Of a stretch of 14,177 nucleotides of DNA, positions 6,378 through 12,932 are shown in pieces. Within the stretch, counting starts at the first letter, position 1. Each line of letters starts with the position of its first letter. The notes under the pieces were generated by a model. The model made no database searches. It had not been told where the DNA came from and worked only from the letters and a program-made list of their open reading frames with translations. The position numbers and the translations under genes were made by a program. The stretch comes from an uncultured Collinsella sp. (GTDB lineage: Bacteria > Actinomycetota > Coriobacteriia > Coriobacteriales > Coriobacteriaceae): NCBI GenBank assembly GCA_902465425.1, contig CABQNA010000017.1, positions 1 to 14,177 on the forward strand, in the 5' to 3' direction.

Positions 6378-7166
6378 TTACATTTCTCCGCCTTGGAGCG
6401 AACACCAAGCACCTTGCGCATCCGTGGTGAGAATCACCGGACCGTCATTGGTAATGGCGACGGTGTTCTCGTAGTGCGCGGCGGGCAGGTGGTCGTTGGT
6501 CGTAACAATCCAACCGTCGGAGCCCGTGCTCACATGGTTGGAACCCATCGTAACCATCGGCTCGATGGCAATGACCATGCCGGCCTGGAGGCGAACGCCC
6601 CTCCCCTTCTTTCCATAGTTAGGAACATTGGGGTCCTCGTGCATCACGCGGCCAATGCCATGGCCCACATAATCACGAAGCACGCCGTAACCGTGAGACT
6701 CGGCGAGGGACTGAACGGCATAACCGACGTCCCCGATATGGTTACCGGGAACAGCCTGCTCGATGGCAGCCTTAAGGCAATCGCGCGTGACCTCGCACAA
6801 AACCTTGGCTTCGGGCGTGGGGGTGCCGACGAAAAACGTCCAAGCGTTATCGCCGACCCAACCGTCGACAACGGCTCCCGTATCGATGGAGATGATATCG
6901 CCATCGCGCAGGATCATGTCGGGGTTGGGAATACCGTGGACCACGGCATCGTTGATCGATGCGCAAATGGTCCCCGGGAACCCGCCGTAACCCTTAAAGG
7001 CCGGGGTGCCGCCATGCATGCGGATAATCTGCTCCGCGAGCTGATCGAGCTCAAAAGTCGAAACGCCGGGGCGCACCATGGCTCCAACGTGGCGGAGCGC
7101 CATCTTAGATAGCGCTCCTGCCTTCTTCATCTGCTCGATTTGCGTTGCAGACTTAATCTTGATCAT
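6378..7166 (-). CDS. map: Methionine aminopeptidase, type I
   Basis: Dinuclear metal peptidase that removes the initiator methionine from nascent proteins with a small second residue. The 262-residue product has all five metal ligands and the substrate histidine: His77 in VVHGIPN, Asp95 in SIDTGAV, Asp106 in GDNAW, His169 in GHGIG, Glu202 in AIEPM and Glu233 in YENTV, each offset by two from E. coli numbering. It lacks an N-terminal zinc finger or extension, so it is the short bacterial class. Its ATG overlaps the adk stop in an ATGA junction, which suggests translational coupling. The C-terminus has a short non-conserved tail. Confidence 0.97.
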   Translation of the reverse strand: MIKIKSATQIEQMKKAGALSKMALRHVGAMVRPGVSTFELDQLAEQIIRMHGGTPAFKGYGGFPGTICASINDAVVHGIPNPDMILRDGDIISIDTGAVVDGWVGDNAWTFFVGTPTPEAKVLCEVTRDCLKAAIEQAVPGNHIGDVGYAVQSLAESHGYGVLRDYVGHGIGRVMHEDPNVPNYGKKGRGVRLQAGMVIAIEPMVTMGSNHVSTGSDGWIVTTNDHLPAAHYENTVAITNDGPVILTTDAQGAWCSLQGGEM

Positions 7167-7789
7167 AGACCGAGAGCCTCTTTGACATCCCCGTACACGG
7201 TCTCGCGAGCCTGGTCACCGTTGACCGACTTGAGCAGACCCTGGCCACGATAGTAGTCGACGAGCGGACTCGTGGACTTCTCGTAGACGTCGAGACGGTT
7301 CTTGATGGTCTCGGGCTTGTCGTCGTCGCGCTGATACATCTCGCCACCGCACTTGGGGCAGGTAGCATCGGCAGCGGTGCCGGTGTAACCGCAGGCGCGG
7401 CAGGTGCGACGCGAAGACAGACGATCGATAATGACCTCGGGGGCCACATCGACCAGAAGGGCACAGTCGATCTCGCGACCCATGGCGGAAAGCTCGGAAT
7501 CGAGCGTCACAGCCTGGGCGGTGTTGCGCGGGAAGCCGTCGAGGATGAAGCCCTGCTGGGCGTCATCGGCGGCAAGGCGCTCCTTGACAAGGTCGATCAC
7601 GAGCTGGTCGGGAACGAGCTCGCCAGCGTCCATGTACTTCTTAGCCTGAATACCAAGCTCGGTGCCACCCTTGACGGCAGCACGCAGCAGGTCGCCCGTG
7701 GAAATATGGGCGACGCCAAACTCGGCGACGAGCTCCTGTGCGACGGTGCCCTTACCAGCACCCGGAGCTCCGAGCAATACGAGGTTCAT
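7163..7789 (-). CDS. adk: Adenylate kinase, zinc-type lid
   Basis: Cytosolic enzyme interconverting AMP plus ATP and two ADP. The 208-residue product has the P-loop GAPGAGKGT at 7-15, the AMP-binding TGDLLR (31-36), DGFPR (84-88), and a long lid domain with four cysteines, CRAC at 130-133 and CPKC at 144-147, that should bind zinc as in Gram-positive enzymes. The ATG at 7789 follows GAGGA by six bases; a TTG two codons earlier is less likely. It is 18 bases downstream of secY and overlaps map by four bases, the normal secY-adk-map order. Confidence 0.97.
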   Translation of the reverse strand: MNLVLLGAPGAGKGTVAQELVAEFGVAHISTGDLLRAAVKGGTELGIQAKKYMDAGELVPDQLVIDLVKERLAADDAQQGFILDGFPRNTAQAVTLDSELSAMGREIDCALLVDVAPEVIIDRLSSRRTCRACGYTGTAADATCPKCGGEMYQRDDDKPETIKNRLDVYEKSTSPLVDYYRGQGLLKSVNGDQARETVYGDVKEALGL

Positions 7790-7807
7790 GAGCAATCCTC
7801 CTCTAGC

Positions 7808-9094
7808 CTATTTAAAGAATCCATCGTAATCATACATCTTGATCTGGCCTTCGAGCTTATCGACCGTGTCGAGCACGACGCCGACCATGATGAGGATGGA
7901 CGTGCCGCCAAATGCCTGGATCAGATGGTTACCCGTGAAGGAGAAGATGATCGAAGGCACGATGGCGATGAGCGCCAAAAAGACAGCGCTGGGAAGCGTG
8001 ATCTTGTTGAGCGCGTTCTTGATGTAGGCCGCGGTAGCCCTACCCGGACGGACGCCCGGAATAAAGCCGCCCTGCTTCTTAAGGTTATCGGCCGTGTCAT
8101 CGGGGTTGAACACCATGGAGGTGTAGAAGTACGCGAAGAACACGATGAGGACAACGTTAAGCACCCAGTTGAGCCAACCGGTCGAAAGCGCGGAGGCAAC
8201 TGCCTGAATCCAGCCGATGCCGGGGAAGAACACGGCAATCTGAGCCGGGAAGTACAGCAGCGCCGAAGCGAAGATGATCGGCACGACACCCGCGGTGTTG
8301 ACCTTGATGGGCAGATAGGTGGTCTGGCCACCCATCATGCGACGGCCCACGACGCGCTTAGCGTAGGAGACCGGGATGCGGCGCTGGCCGCGCTCAAGGA
8401 AAACAATCAGCGGGATAACCAGCAGGATGATGGCGCAGATGATCACCATGGTGATGATGCCACCGGCATTGCCCTCGGTGCTGGAGAAGATAGCCTGCGG
8501 CAGACCGGCCATGATGTTCGCAAAGATGATCAGCGACATGCCATTGCCGATACCGCGCTGGGTGATGAGCTCACCAATCCACATGATCAGCATGGCGCCC
8601 GCGGTGAGCGTACCGACGATCATGAGGTCGAAGATGATCTCGGGAGCACCGGCGCCATTAAAGCTGATGCCGAAGCTCTTAAAGAGGAAGAGGTAGCCCA
8701 CGGAGTTGAGGATTGCCAGAGCCAGGGTGAGGTAACGCGAATACTGCGTAATCTTGGTCTGACCGACCTCGCCCTCGCGGGCAAGCTCATGCAGGGAAGG
8801 CACGACGGCCTGGAGCATCTGGAGGATGATCGAGCTGGTGATGTAAGGCATGATGCCCAGCGAAAACACCGACACATAGCTCAACGCGCCGCCAGAGAAA
8901 AGATTCAGGAGGGCCATAGCACCTGCGGCGACCGAATTGTTATCGGTCGAGAAAAGGCCCAGCATCCCCTGGAAGGGAATGCCGGGCACAGGAACGTGCG
9001 CACCAATGCGGTACACGACGAGCATAGCTATGGTAAAAAGAATCTTTTCGCGCAATTCTTTGATGCGGAAAGCATTCTTAAGACCATTTAGCAC
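7808..9094 (-). CDS. secY: Preprotein translocase subunit SecY
   Basis: Channel-forming subunit of the SecYEG translocon in the cytoplasmic membrane. The 428-residue protein has about ten hydrophobic segments in the expected pattern. Recognisable pieces are the N-terminal LREKILFTIAMLVVYRIGAH then VPVPGI, LGIMPYITSSIILQML after the plug region, the cytoplasmic loop YAKRVVGRRMMGGQTTYLPI and KVNTAGVVPIIFA, and IQAFGGTSILIMVGVVLDT near the end. The start is a GTG at 9094 that overlaps the last seven bases of rplO, with AAAGG upstream, which suggests coupling to rplO. There is no sign of truncation. Confidence 0.97.
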   Translation of the reverse strand: MLNGLKNAFRIKELREKILFTIAMLVVYRIGAHVPVPGIPFQGMLGLFSTDNNSVAAGAMALLNLFSGGALSYVSVFSLGIMPYITSSIILQMLQAVVPSLHELAREGEVGQTKITQYSRYLTLALAILNSVGYLFLFKSFGISFNGAGAPEIIFDLMIVGTLTAGAMLIMWIGELITQRGIGNGMSLIIFANIMAGLPQAIFSSTEGNAGGIITMVIICAIILLVIPLIVFLERGQRRIPVSYAKRVVGRRMMGGQTTYLPIKVNTAGVVPIIFASALLYFPAQIAVFFPGIGWIQAVASALSTGWLNWVLNVVLIVFFAYFYTSMVFNPDDTADNLKKQGGFIPGVRPGRATAAYIKNALNKITLPSAVFLALIAIVPSIIFSFTGNHLIQAFGGTSILIMVGVVLDTVDKLEGQIKMYDYDGFFK

Positions 9095-9537
9095 GGCAGC
9101 TCGACCTTTCCGCCGGCGGCCTCGATCTTGGCCTGCGCAGAAGCGCTGACCTTGTCGACCTTGACCGTGAACTTCTTGGTGAGCTCACCATTGCCGAGCA
9201 CCTTGACGGGCTCGAACTCGCTCTTGGTGATGCGAGCGGCCTTAAGAGCGGCACCGTCGATCACAGCGCCGTCCTCGAACTTACGCTCGAGACGCTCAAC
9301 ATTAACAGCGGTGTACTCGATACGACGGGGGTTGCGGAAGCCCGGAAGCTTGGGCAGGCGCATAGCCAGCGGAGTCTGGCCACCCTCGAAGCCGGCACCC
9401 TTGGTGCCACCAGAGCGGGAACCCTGGCCCTTCTGGCCGCGGCCAGAAGTGGTGCCGTGACCCGAAGAATTGCCACGGCCGACGCGCTTGCGGTTCTTGG
9501 TGGAACCGGGCGCGGGAGTAAGATCGTGAAGCTGCAT
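9088..9537 (-). CDS. rplO: 50S ribosomal protein L15 (uL15)
   Basis: Late-assembly 50S protein that threads a long extension into 23S rRNA. The 149-residue product has the Gly/Arg-rich N-terminal arm (KNRKRVGRGNSSGHGTTSGR then GQKGQGSRSGG) followed by the globular FEGGQTPLAMRLPKLPGFRN region and a C-terminal VDKVSASAQAKIEAAGGKVE. It starts three bases after rpmD, with GAGGAG placed inside the end of that gene, and ends overlapping secY. Length and motifs are normal. Confidence 0.97.
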   Translation of the reverse strand: MQLHDLTPAPGSTKNRKRVGRGNSSGHGTTSGRGQKGQGSRSGGTKGAGFEGGQTPLAMRLPKLPGFRNPRRIEYTAVNVERLERKFEDGAVIDGAALKAARITKSEFEPVKVLGNGELTKKFTVKVDKVSASAQAKIEAAGGKVELPC

Positions 9538-9540
9538 TTG

Positions 9541-9723
9541 CTACTCCTCTACAATCTCGACAAGGTGCTTGACCTTGAAGATCATGCCGCGGACGGACTC
9601 GTTGTCAGCAATCTCGCGAACCTCGCGGATCCTGTGGAGACCGAGGGCACGGACAGTACGGACCTGGTCCTGCTTGCAACCGTTGGTGCTGCGGACCTGC
9701 TTGATCTTGATGGTGTCAGCCAT
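9541..9723 (-). CDS. rpmD: 50S ribosomal protein L30 (uL30)
   Basis: Small 50S protein of 60 residues. It shows the family pattern IKQVRSTNGCKQDQVRTVRA, then LGLHRIREVREIADNESVRG, and MIFKVKHLV, with the paired basic and hydrophobic positions of the L30 fold. The ATG lies two bases after the rpsE stop, with AAGGAG inside the rpsE end, and the gene sits between rpsE and rplO as usual. Confidence 0.96.
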   Translation of the reverse strand: MADTIKIKQVRSTNGCKQDQVRTVRALGLHRIREVREIADNESVRGMIFKVKHLVEIVEE

Positions 9724-9725
9724 GC

Positions 9726-10250
9726 TTAGTTCTCCTTACCGACGAACATCTCGGAGACCGTCAGGCCACGGCGAGCCGCGACGTCCTCAGGGCTGGAGAG
9801 CTCCTTGAGGCCCTCGACGGCAGCCTTGATGATGTTGAGGCCGTTGTCGGTACCGAGGGACTTGGACAGGACGTTCTTGATGCCAGCAAGCTCAAAGAGG
9901 GGACGCACAGCGCCGCCGGCGATAACGCCGGTACCCTCGACAGCGGGCTTAATGATGATGCGGCCGGCACCAAAGTGGCCGAGAACCTCGTGCGGGATGG
10001 TGCCCTGCTCGGTCACCGGCACGTGGAACATGTTCTTCTTGGCATCGAGAGATGCCTTGGAGATGGCCATGGGCACCTCAGCGGACTTGCCCATGCCAAC
10101 GCCGACGTTGCCCTTGCCGTCGCCAACGACGACGAGAGCGACGAGGCTCATGCGACGACCACCCTTGACGGTCTTCGACACGCGGTTGATGTAAACGACG
10201 CGCTCCTCGAACTCGGAGGCCTCGCGCTGCTGCTTCTGATTACGAGCCAT
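9726..10250 (-). CDS. rpsE: 30S ribosomal protein S5 (uS5)
   Basis: 30S protein important for decoding accuracy and mRNA unwinding at the entry channel. The 174-residue product has the N-terminal double-stranded-RNA-binding fold: FEERVVYINRVSKTVKGGRR, MSLVALVVVGDGKGNVGVGM then GKSAEVPMAI, and the C-terminal part with FGAGRIIIKPAVEGTGVIAG and GAVRPLFELAGIKNVLSKSL. AGGAGG lies ten bases before the ATG. It directly follows rplR (14 bases) and precedes rpmD (2 bases). Confidence 0.97.
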   Translation of the reverse strand: MARNQKQQREASEFEERVVYINRVSKTVKGGRRMSLVALVVVGDGKGNVGVGMGKSAEVPMAISKASLDAKKNMFHVPVTEQGTIPHEVLGHFGAGRIIIKPAVEGTGVIAGGAVRPLFELAGIKNVLSKSLGTDNGLNIIKAAVEGLKELSSPEDVAARRGLTVSEMFVGKEN

Positions 10251-10264
10251 GTGCTACATACCTC

Positions 10265-10633
10265 CTAGAACTCGAGACCGGCGGCACGAGCACCGTCGGC
10301 GAGGGCCTTGACGCGGCCATGGTAGATACGGCCACCGCGATCGAAGGCGACCTTGGTGATGCCGGCCTCGATGGCGCGCTTGCCAACGAGCTGACCGACC
10401 TTCTCCGCAGCCTCCTTGTTCGAGGTGTGGGTGCCCTTGAACTCGGCCTCGAGGGTCGAGGCAGAGACGAGCGTCAGGCTGGAGCCCTTGCTGTCGTCGA
10501 TGATCTGGGCATAGATGTTGGCGTTAGTACGGGTCACGCGAAGACGCGGACGCTCGGAGGTACCCGAGACCTTGCCGCGAACACGACGCTGACGACGCTT
10601 GAGGCCTTCCAGCTTCGCCTTATGCTTGTTCAT
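10265..10633 (-). CDS. rplR: 50S ribosomal protein L18 (uL18)
   Basis: 5S rRNA-binding protein of the central protuberance, 122 residues. It shows a basic N-terminus with RRQRRVRGKVSGTSERPRLR, the VTRTNANIYAQIIDDSKGSS region, AEKVGQLVGKRAIEAGI and the conserved C-terminal FDRGGRIYHGRVKALADGAR then AAGLEF. TAGGAG precedes the ATG by seven bases. The distance from rplF is 75 bases and carries a stem-loop. Confidence 0.97.
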   Translation of the reverse strand: MNKHKAKLEGLKRRQRRVRGKVSGTSERPRLRVTRTNANIYAQIIDDSKGSSLTLVSASTLEAEFKGTHTSNKEAAEKVGQLVGKRAIEAGITKVAFDRGGRIYHGRVKALADGARAAGLEF

Positions 10634-10660
10634 ACGTAAACTCCTAAAAAGGTTGATCTT

Positions 10661-10684
10661 GCCAGCACCTGACGGGGTGCTGGT
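10661..10684 (-). repeat. Stem-loop between rplF and rplR
   Basis: CCAGCACC at 10662-10669 and GGTGCTGG at 10676-10683 form a perfect 8-bp stem, extendable by one G-U pair, with a six-base loop. It falls in the gap between the rplF stop and the rplR ribosome site. On the minus strand it is followed by CAAGATCAACC before a T run, so the T run is displaced and full termination is unlikely. Attenuation or mRNA processing is possible. Confidence 0.5.
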
Positions 10685-10708
10685 CTTATGCGAGTGAGTC
10701 GGTTACGA

Positions 10709-11245
10709 CTACTTGGCGGCCTTACCCAGCTTGCGGCGGATGTGCTCGCCAACGTAATGGATACCCTTGCCCTTGTAAGGCTCGGGAGGACGATGGCCGC
10801 GGATCTCAGCGGCGATCTGACCGACCTGCTGCTTGTTGATACCCTTGACGTTCACGTGGGTGTTGTCGGGAACCTCGAAGGTGATGCCCTCGGGAGCCTC
10901 GACGATCACGGGGTGCGAGAAGCCCAGGGAGAACTCGAGGTTCTTGCCCTTCTGCTGCACGCGGTAACCGACGCCGGCGAGCTCGAGCTTCTTCTCGAAG
11001 CCCTCGGAAACGCCAACAACCATGTTGTGGATGAGGGCGCGGGTGAGGCCGTGGCGGGCACGGGTCTCACGCTCGTCGTCGGGACGGGAAACGGTGAGGA
11101 CGTTGTCCTCGACGTTGATAGCGAGCTTCTCAAAGACATCGAGCTCCAGCTGGCCCTTGGGGCCCTTGACGACAACGTTGTTGCCGTTGACTGCCACTTC
11201 GACTCCGGCGGGAATCTGGACAGGCTTATTACCGATACGAGACAC
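10709..11245 (-). CDS. rplF: 50S ribosomal protein L6 (uL6)
   Basis: 50S protein near the factor-binding site, 178 residues, made of two repeated domains. The N-terminus SRIGNKPVQIPAGVEVAVNG and the C-terminal NTHVNVKGINKQQVGQIAAE then IRGHRPPEPYKGKGIHYVGE are diagnostic. The start is a GTG at 11245, preceded by AAGGAG six bases upstream, and it encodes the conserved first residue. The gene is 33 bases downstream of rpsH. Confidence 0.97.
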   Translation of the reverse strand: MSRIGNKPVQIPAGVEVAVNGNNVVVKGPKGQLELDVFEKLAINVEDNVLTVSRPDDERETRARHGLTRALIHNMVVGVSEGFEKKLELAGVGYRVQQKGKNLEFSLGFSHPVIVEAPEGITFEVPDNTHVNVKGINKQQVGQIAAEIRGHRPPEPYKGKGIHYVGEHIRRKLGKAAK

Positions 11246-11278
11246 GGTGATCTCCTTTCCTTCTACCTACCGAGCGAA

Positions 11279-11677
11279 TTACCAGACGTAAGCGATGATC
11301 TCGCCGCCGACGTTGTGCTTGCGAGCATCGCGGTCGGTCATGACGCCATGGCTGGTGGAAATAATGGCGGTACCAAGGCCACCGCGGACGCGGGGCATGT
11401 CGGCAACGCCGGTGTACTTACGCAGGCCCGGCTTGGAAATGCGGCGGATGCCGTTGATGACCTTAGCCTTCTTGGGACCATACTTAAGCGTGATGTGCAG
11501 AGTCTTCTGGGGAACGGTGTCCTCGACATCGTAGCCCTCGATGTAGCCCTCCTCGTGCAGAACACGAGCGATCTCGACGAGCTTCTTGCTGCTCGGCATG
11601 GAGACCGTGGCCTTGTTCACAGAGTTAGCGTTACGGATGCGCGTAAGCATATCTGCGATCGGGTCTGTAAGGTTCAT
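11279..11677 (-). CDS. rpsH: 30S ribosomal protein S8 (uS8)
   Basis: Primary 16S rRNA binder of the central domain, 132 residues; in E. coli it is also the repressor of the spc operon. The N-terminus MNLTDPIADMLTRIRNANSV and the C-terminal signature GLGTAIISTSHGVMTDRDAR then GGEIIAYVW are complete. AAGGAG precedes the ATG. The spacer to rpsN is 119 bases, which is long for this cluster. Confidence 0.97.
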   Translation of the reverse strand: MNLTDPIADMLTRIRNANSVNKATVSMPSSKKLVEIARVLHEEGYIEGYDVEDTVPQKTLHITLKYGPKKAKVINGIRRISKPGLRKYTGVADMPRVRGGLGTAIISTSHGVMTDRDARKHNVGGEIIAYVW

Positions 11678-11796
11678 ACAGATTCTCCTTCGTTCTTGAT
11701 GAACACGTGCTCTTGGTTCTTCGCCGCCCTTAACGGCAAAGCCTTTTTAGCGCGTTTTCCCTGTTCCAAACTGATGCTTGAAACGCTGGTAGTGAC
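11678..11796 (-). other. rpsN-rpsH spacer with a stem-loop
   Basis: A 119-base gap with no open frame that I can support. On the minus strand it contains an 8-bp stem, CTTTGCCG with CGGCGAAG (one U-G pair) around a TTAAGGG loop, roughly at 11720-11742. No T run follows. It may be a processing or regulatory structure. Confidence 0.35.
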
Positions 11797-11982
11797 TTAC
11801 CAGCTGGCCTTCTTAACGCCGGGAAGCTCGCCCTTGAGTGCAAGCTCGCGGAAGCAGACACGGCACAGGCCGAACTTGCGGTACACAGAGTGCGGACGGC
11901 CGCAGCGCTGGCAGCGCGTGTACTCACGAGTAGAGAACTTCTGCTTGCGATTGCACTTGACGATCATCGATGTCTTAGCCAC
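11797..11982 (-). CDS. rpsN: 30S ribosomal protein S14, zinc-binding type Z (uS14)
   Basis: 30S head protein of 61 residues. Cys24, Cys27, Cys40 and Cys43 (RCQRC and CRVC) make the zinc site of the short S14 form, which is typical of many Gram-positive bacteria and differs from the roughly 100-residue zinc-free form. The C-terminal RELALKGELPGVKKASW is diagnostic. The start is a GTG at 11982 with GAGGAGG seven bases upstream. Zinc-free paralogues often exist elsewhere as a zinc-starvation backup, but none is visible here. Confidence 0.97.
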   Translation of the reverse strand: MAKTSMIVKCNRKQKFSTREYTRCQRCGRPHSVYRKFGLCRVCFRELALKGELPGVKKASW

Positions 11983-12016
11983 TTATATCCTCCTCACATA
12001 GAGTATTGTTCGCCCC

Positions 12017-12046
12017 AAGCGCCGCCCCCTTGTGGGAACGGCGCTT
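12017..12046 (-). repeat. Stem-loop between rplE and rpsN
   Basis: AAGCGCCG at 12017-12024 and CGGCGCTT at 12039-12046 form a perfect GC-rich 8-bp stem. Inside it a short CCC/GGG helix on a TTGT loop can extend the structure. On the minus strand it is followed by GGGGCGAAC rather than T residues, so it is not a terminator. It lies between the rplE stop and the rpsN ribosome site. Confidence 0.5.
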
Positions 12047-12061
12047 ATAGGGCAGGTGAAC

Positions 12062-12619
12062 CTATTTCTTGAACGGGAAACCGAAGGCGTCCAGAAGGGC
12101 CTTGGCCTCCTCATCGGTATTGGCGGTGGTCACGAAAGTGATGTCCATACCGCGCTGGTGATCGACGGAGTCGAAGTCGATCTCGGGGAAGATGAGCTGC
12201 TCGGTGACGCCCATGGAGAAGTTACCACGGCCGTCGAAGCTCTTGGCGGAGATGCCGCGGAAGTCGCGGATACGGGGGATCGCGACGGAGGTCAGACGAT
12301 CGAAGAACTCCCACATACGGTCGCCACGCAGGGTAACCTTGCAGCCGATCGGCATACCAGCGCGCAGGCGGAAGGTAGCGATGGACTTGCGGGCACGGGT
12401 GATCATCGGCTGCTGGCCGGTGATGGCGCGCAGGTCGCGCACGGCACCGTCGATGGCCTTGGAATCGGTAGCGGCCTCGCCGACACCCATGTTCACGACG
12501 ATCTTCTCAAACTTGGGGATCATCATGACGTTCTCGTACTGGAACTTTTCCTGAAGCTGCTGCTTGACCTCGTTGTTGTACTTGGTCTTCAGACGCGGCA
12601 CATACTTCTCTTCTGCCAT
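12062..12619 (-). CDS. rplE: 50S ribosomal protein L5 (uL5)
   Basis: 5S rRNA-binding protein of the central protuberance that contacts P-site tRNA; 185 residues. It shows the N-terminal PRLKTKYNNEVKQQLQEKF, PKFEKIVVNMGVGEA, the RARKSIATFRLRAGMPIGCK then VTLRGDRMWEFFDRL region, and the C-terminal signature FPEIDFDSVDHQRGMDITFV. AAGGAG lies six bases before the ATG. In the standard arrangement rplN and rplX come directly before it; here the upstream neighbour is a 313-base gap and then xdhC, which makes rplE the first gene of the cluster. Confidence 0.97.
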   Translation of the reverse strand: MAEEKYVPRLKTKYNNEVKQQLQEKFQYENVMMIPKFEKIVVNMGVGEAATDSKAIDGAVRDLRAITGQQPMITRARKSIATFRLRAGMPIGCKVTLRGDRMWEFFDRLTSVAIPRIRDFRGISAKSFDGRGNFSMGVTEQLIFPEIDFDSVDHQRGMDITFVTTANTDEEAKALLDAFGFPFKK

Positions 12620-12835
12620 TGTTCACTCCTTCTTGGGGTTTTAAGCACGGGGCGTGGCCACGATGGGTTGTCCTCGTGCCTCCTGGCTGCATCCGCGCCG
12701 CTCATGGCATTTTGCGGTTTGGACTCGACGCAGCAGGAGCCGACAAAACAATCGGTACTATACGCGCATCGGGAGCGTATTTCCAGAAAAACCTCGTCTG
12801 CCTGCACAACTCCACAACTCCCCCGCACAAATGGG
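12620..12835 (-). other. Leader region of the rplE-led cluster
   Basis: No gene is supported in this stretch; I looked for an end of rplX in all three minus frames and found none. It contains a promoter-like pair at 12757-12785. It also has a stem-loop at 12645-12679 (GCACGGGG/CCTCGTGC, seven of eight pairs on the minus strand) that encloses a perfect CGTGGCCACG palindrome at 12653-12662. A tandem 8-base repeat, CACAACTC twice, lies at 12805-12820. Confidence 0.4.
12757..12785 (-). promoter_or_regulatory. Candidate promoter for the rplE-led operon
   Basis: On the minus strand TGGAAA (12780-12785, four of six consensus bases) and TATAGT (12757-12762, five of six) are separated by exactly 17 bases. 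Transcription would start near 12750 and leave an untranslated leader of about 130 bases before rplE. It is the best sigma-70-like pair in the gap and could drive the cluster now that the usual upstream genes are absent. Confidence 0.45.
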
Positions 12836-12925
12836 TCCCAAAAAGCAGTTGCGGTGAAATAGGGACTGTTTGGCGGCCTAACAGGCTTAAACAATCCGTA
12901 TTTCACCGCAACTTTATTGGTGGGA
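12836..12925. repeat. Long hairpin repeat at the xdhC-rplE junction
   Basis: Two 24-base arms at 12848-12871 and 12889-12912 are inverted copies with only two differences, one of which still pairs as G-U. They begin and end with GTTGCGG and CCGCAAC. The 17-base loop contains its own GCCT-AAC-AGGC hairpin, and an outer TCCCA/TGGGA pair (12836-12840 and 12921-12925) extends the symmetry. The element starts about 20 bases after the xdhC stop. On the minus strand the stem is followed by TGCTTTTT, so it can also end the xdhC transcript. Size and structure fit a REP- or MITE-like dispersed repeat, but no second copy is in this window. Confidence 0.75.
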
Positions 12926-12932
12926 ACGGGGA

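Noticed and set aside
7706..9091. Long plus-strand open frame of 461 codons opposite adk and secY
   Set aside because: Its Asp/His/Glu/Arg-rich product is the antisense shadow of a membrane protein gene; it has no domain and no good ribosome site.
10688..12001. Long plus-strand open frame of 437 codons opposite rplF, rpsH and rpsN
   Set aside because: It spans several conserved minus-strand genes and their gaps and is explained by codon bias of those genes.
12620..12760. Possible remnant of rplX before rplE
   Set aside because: All three minus frames were read; none shows an L24-like KOW motif or C-terminus.
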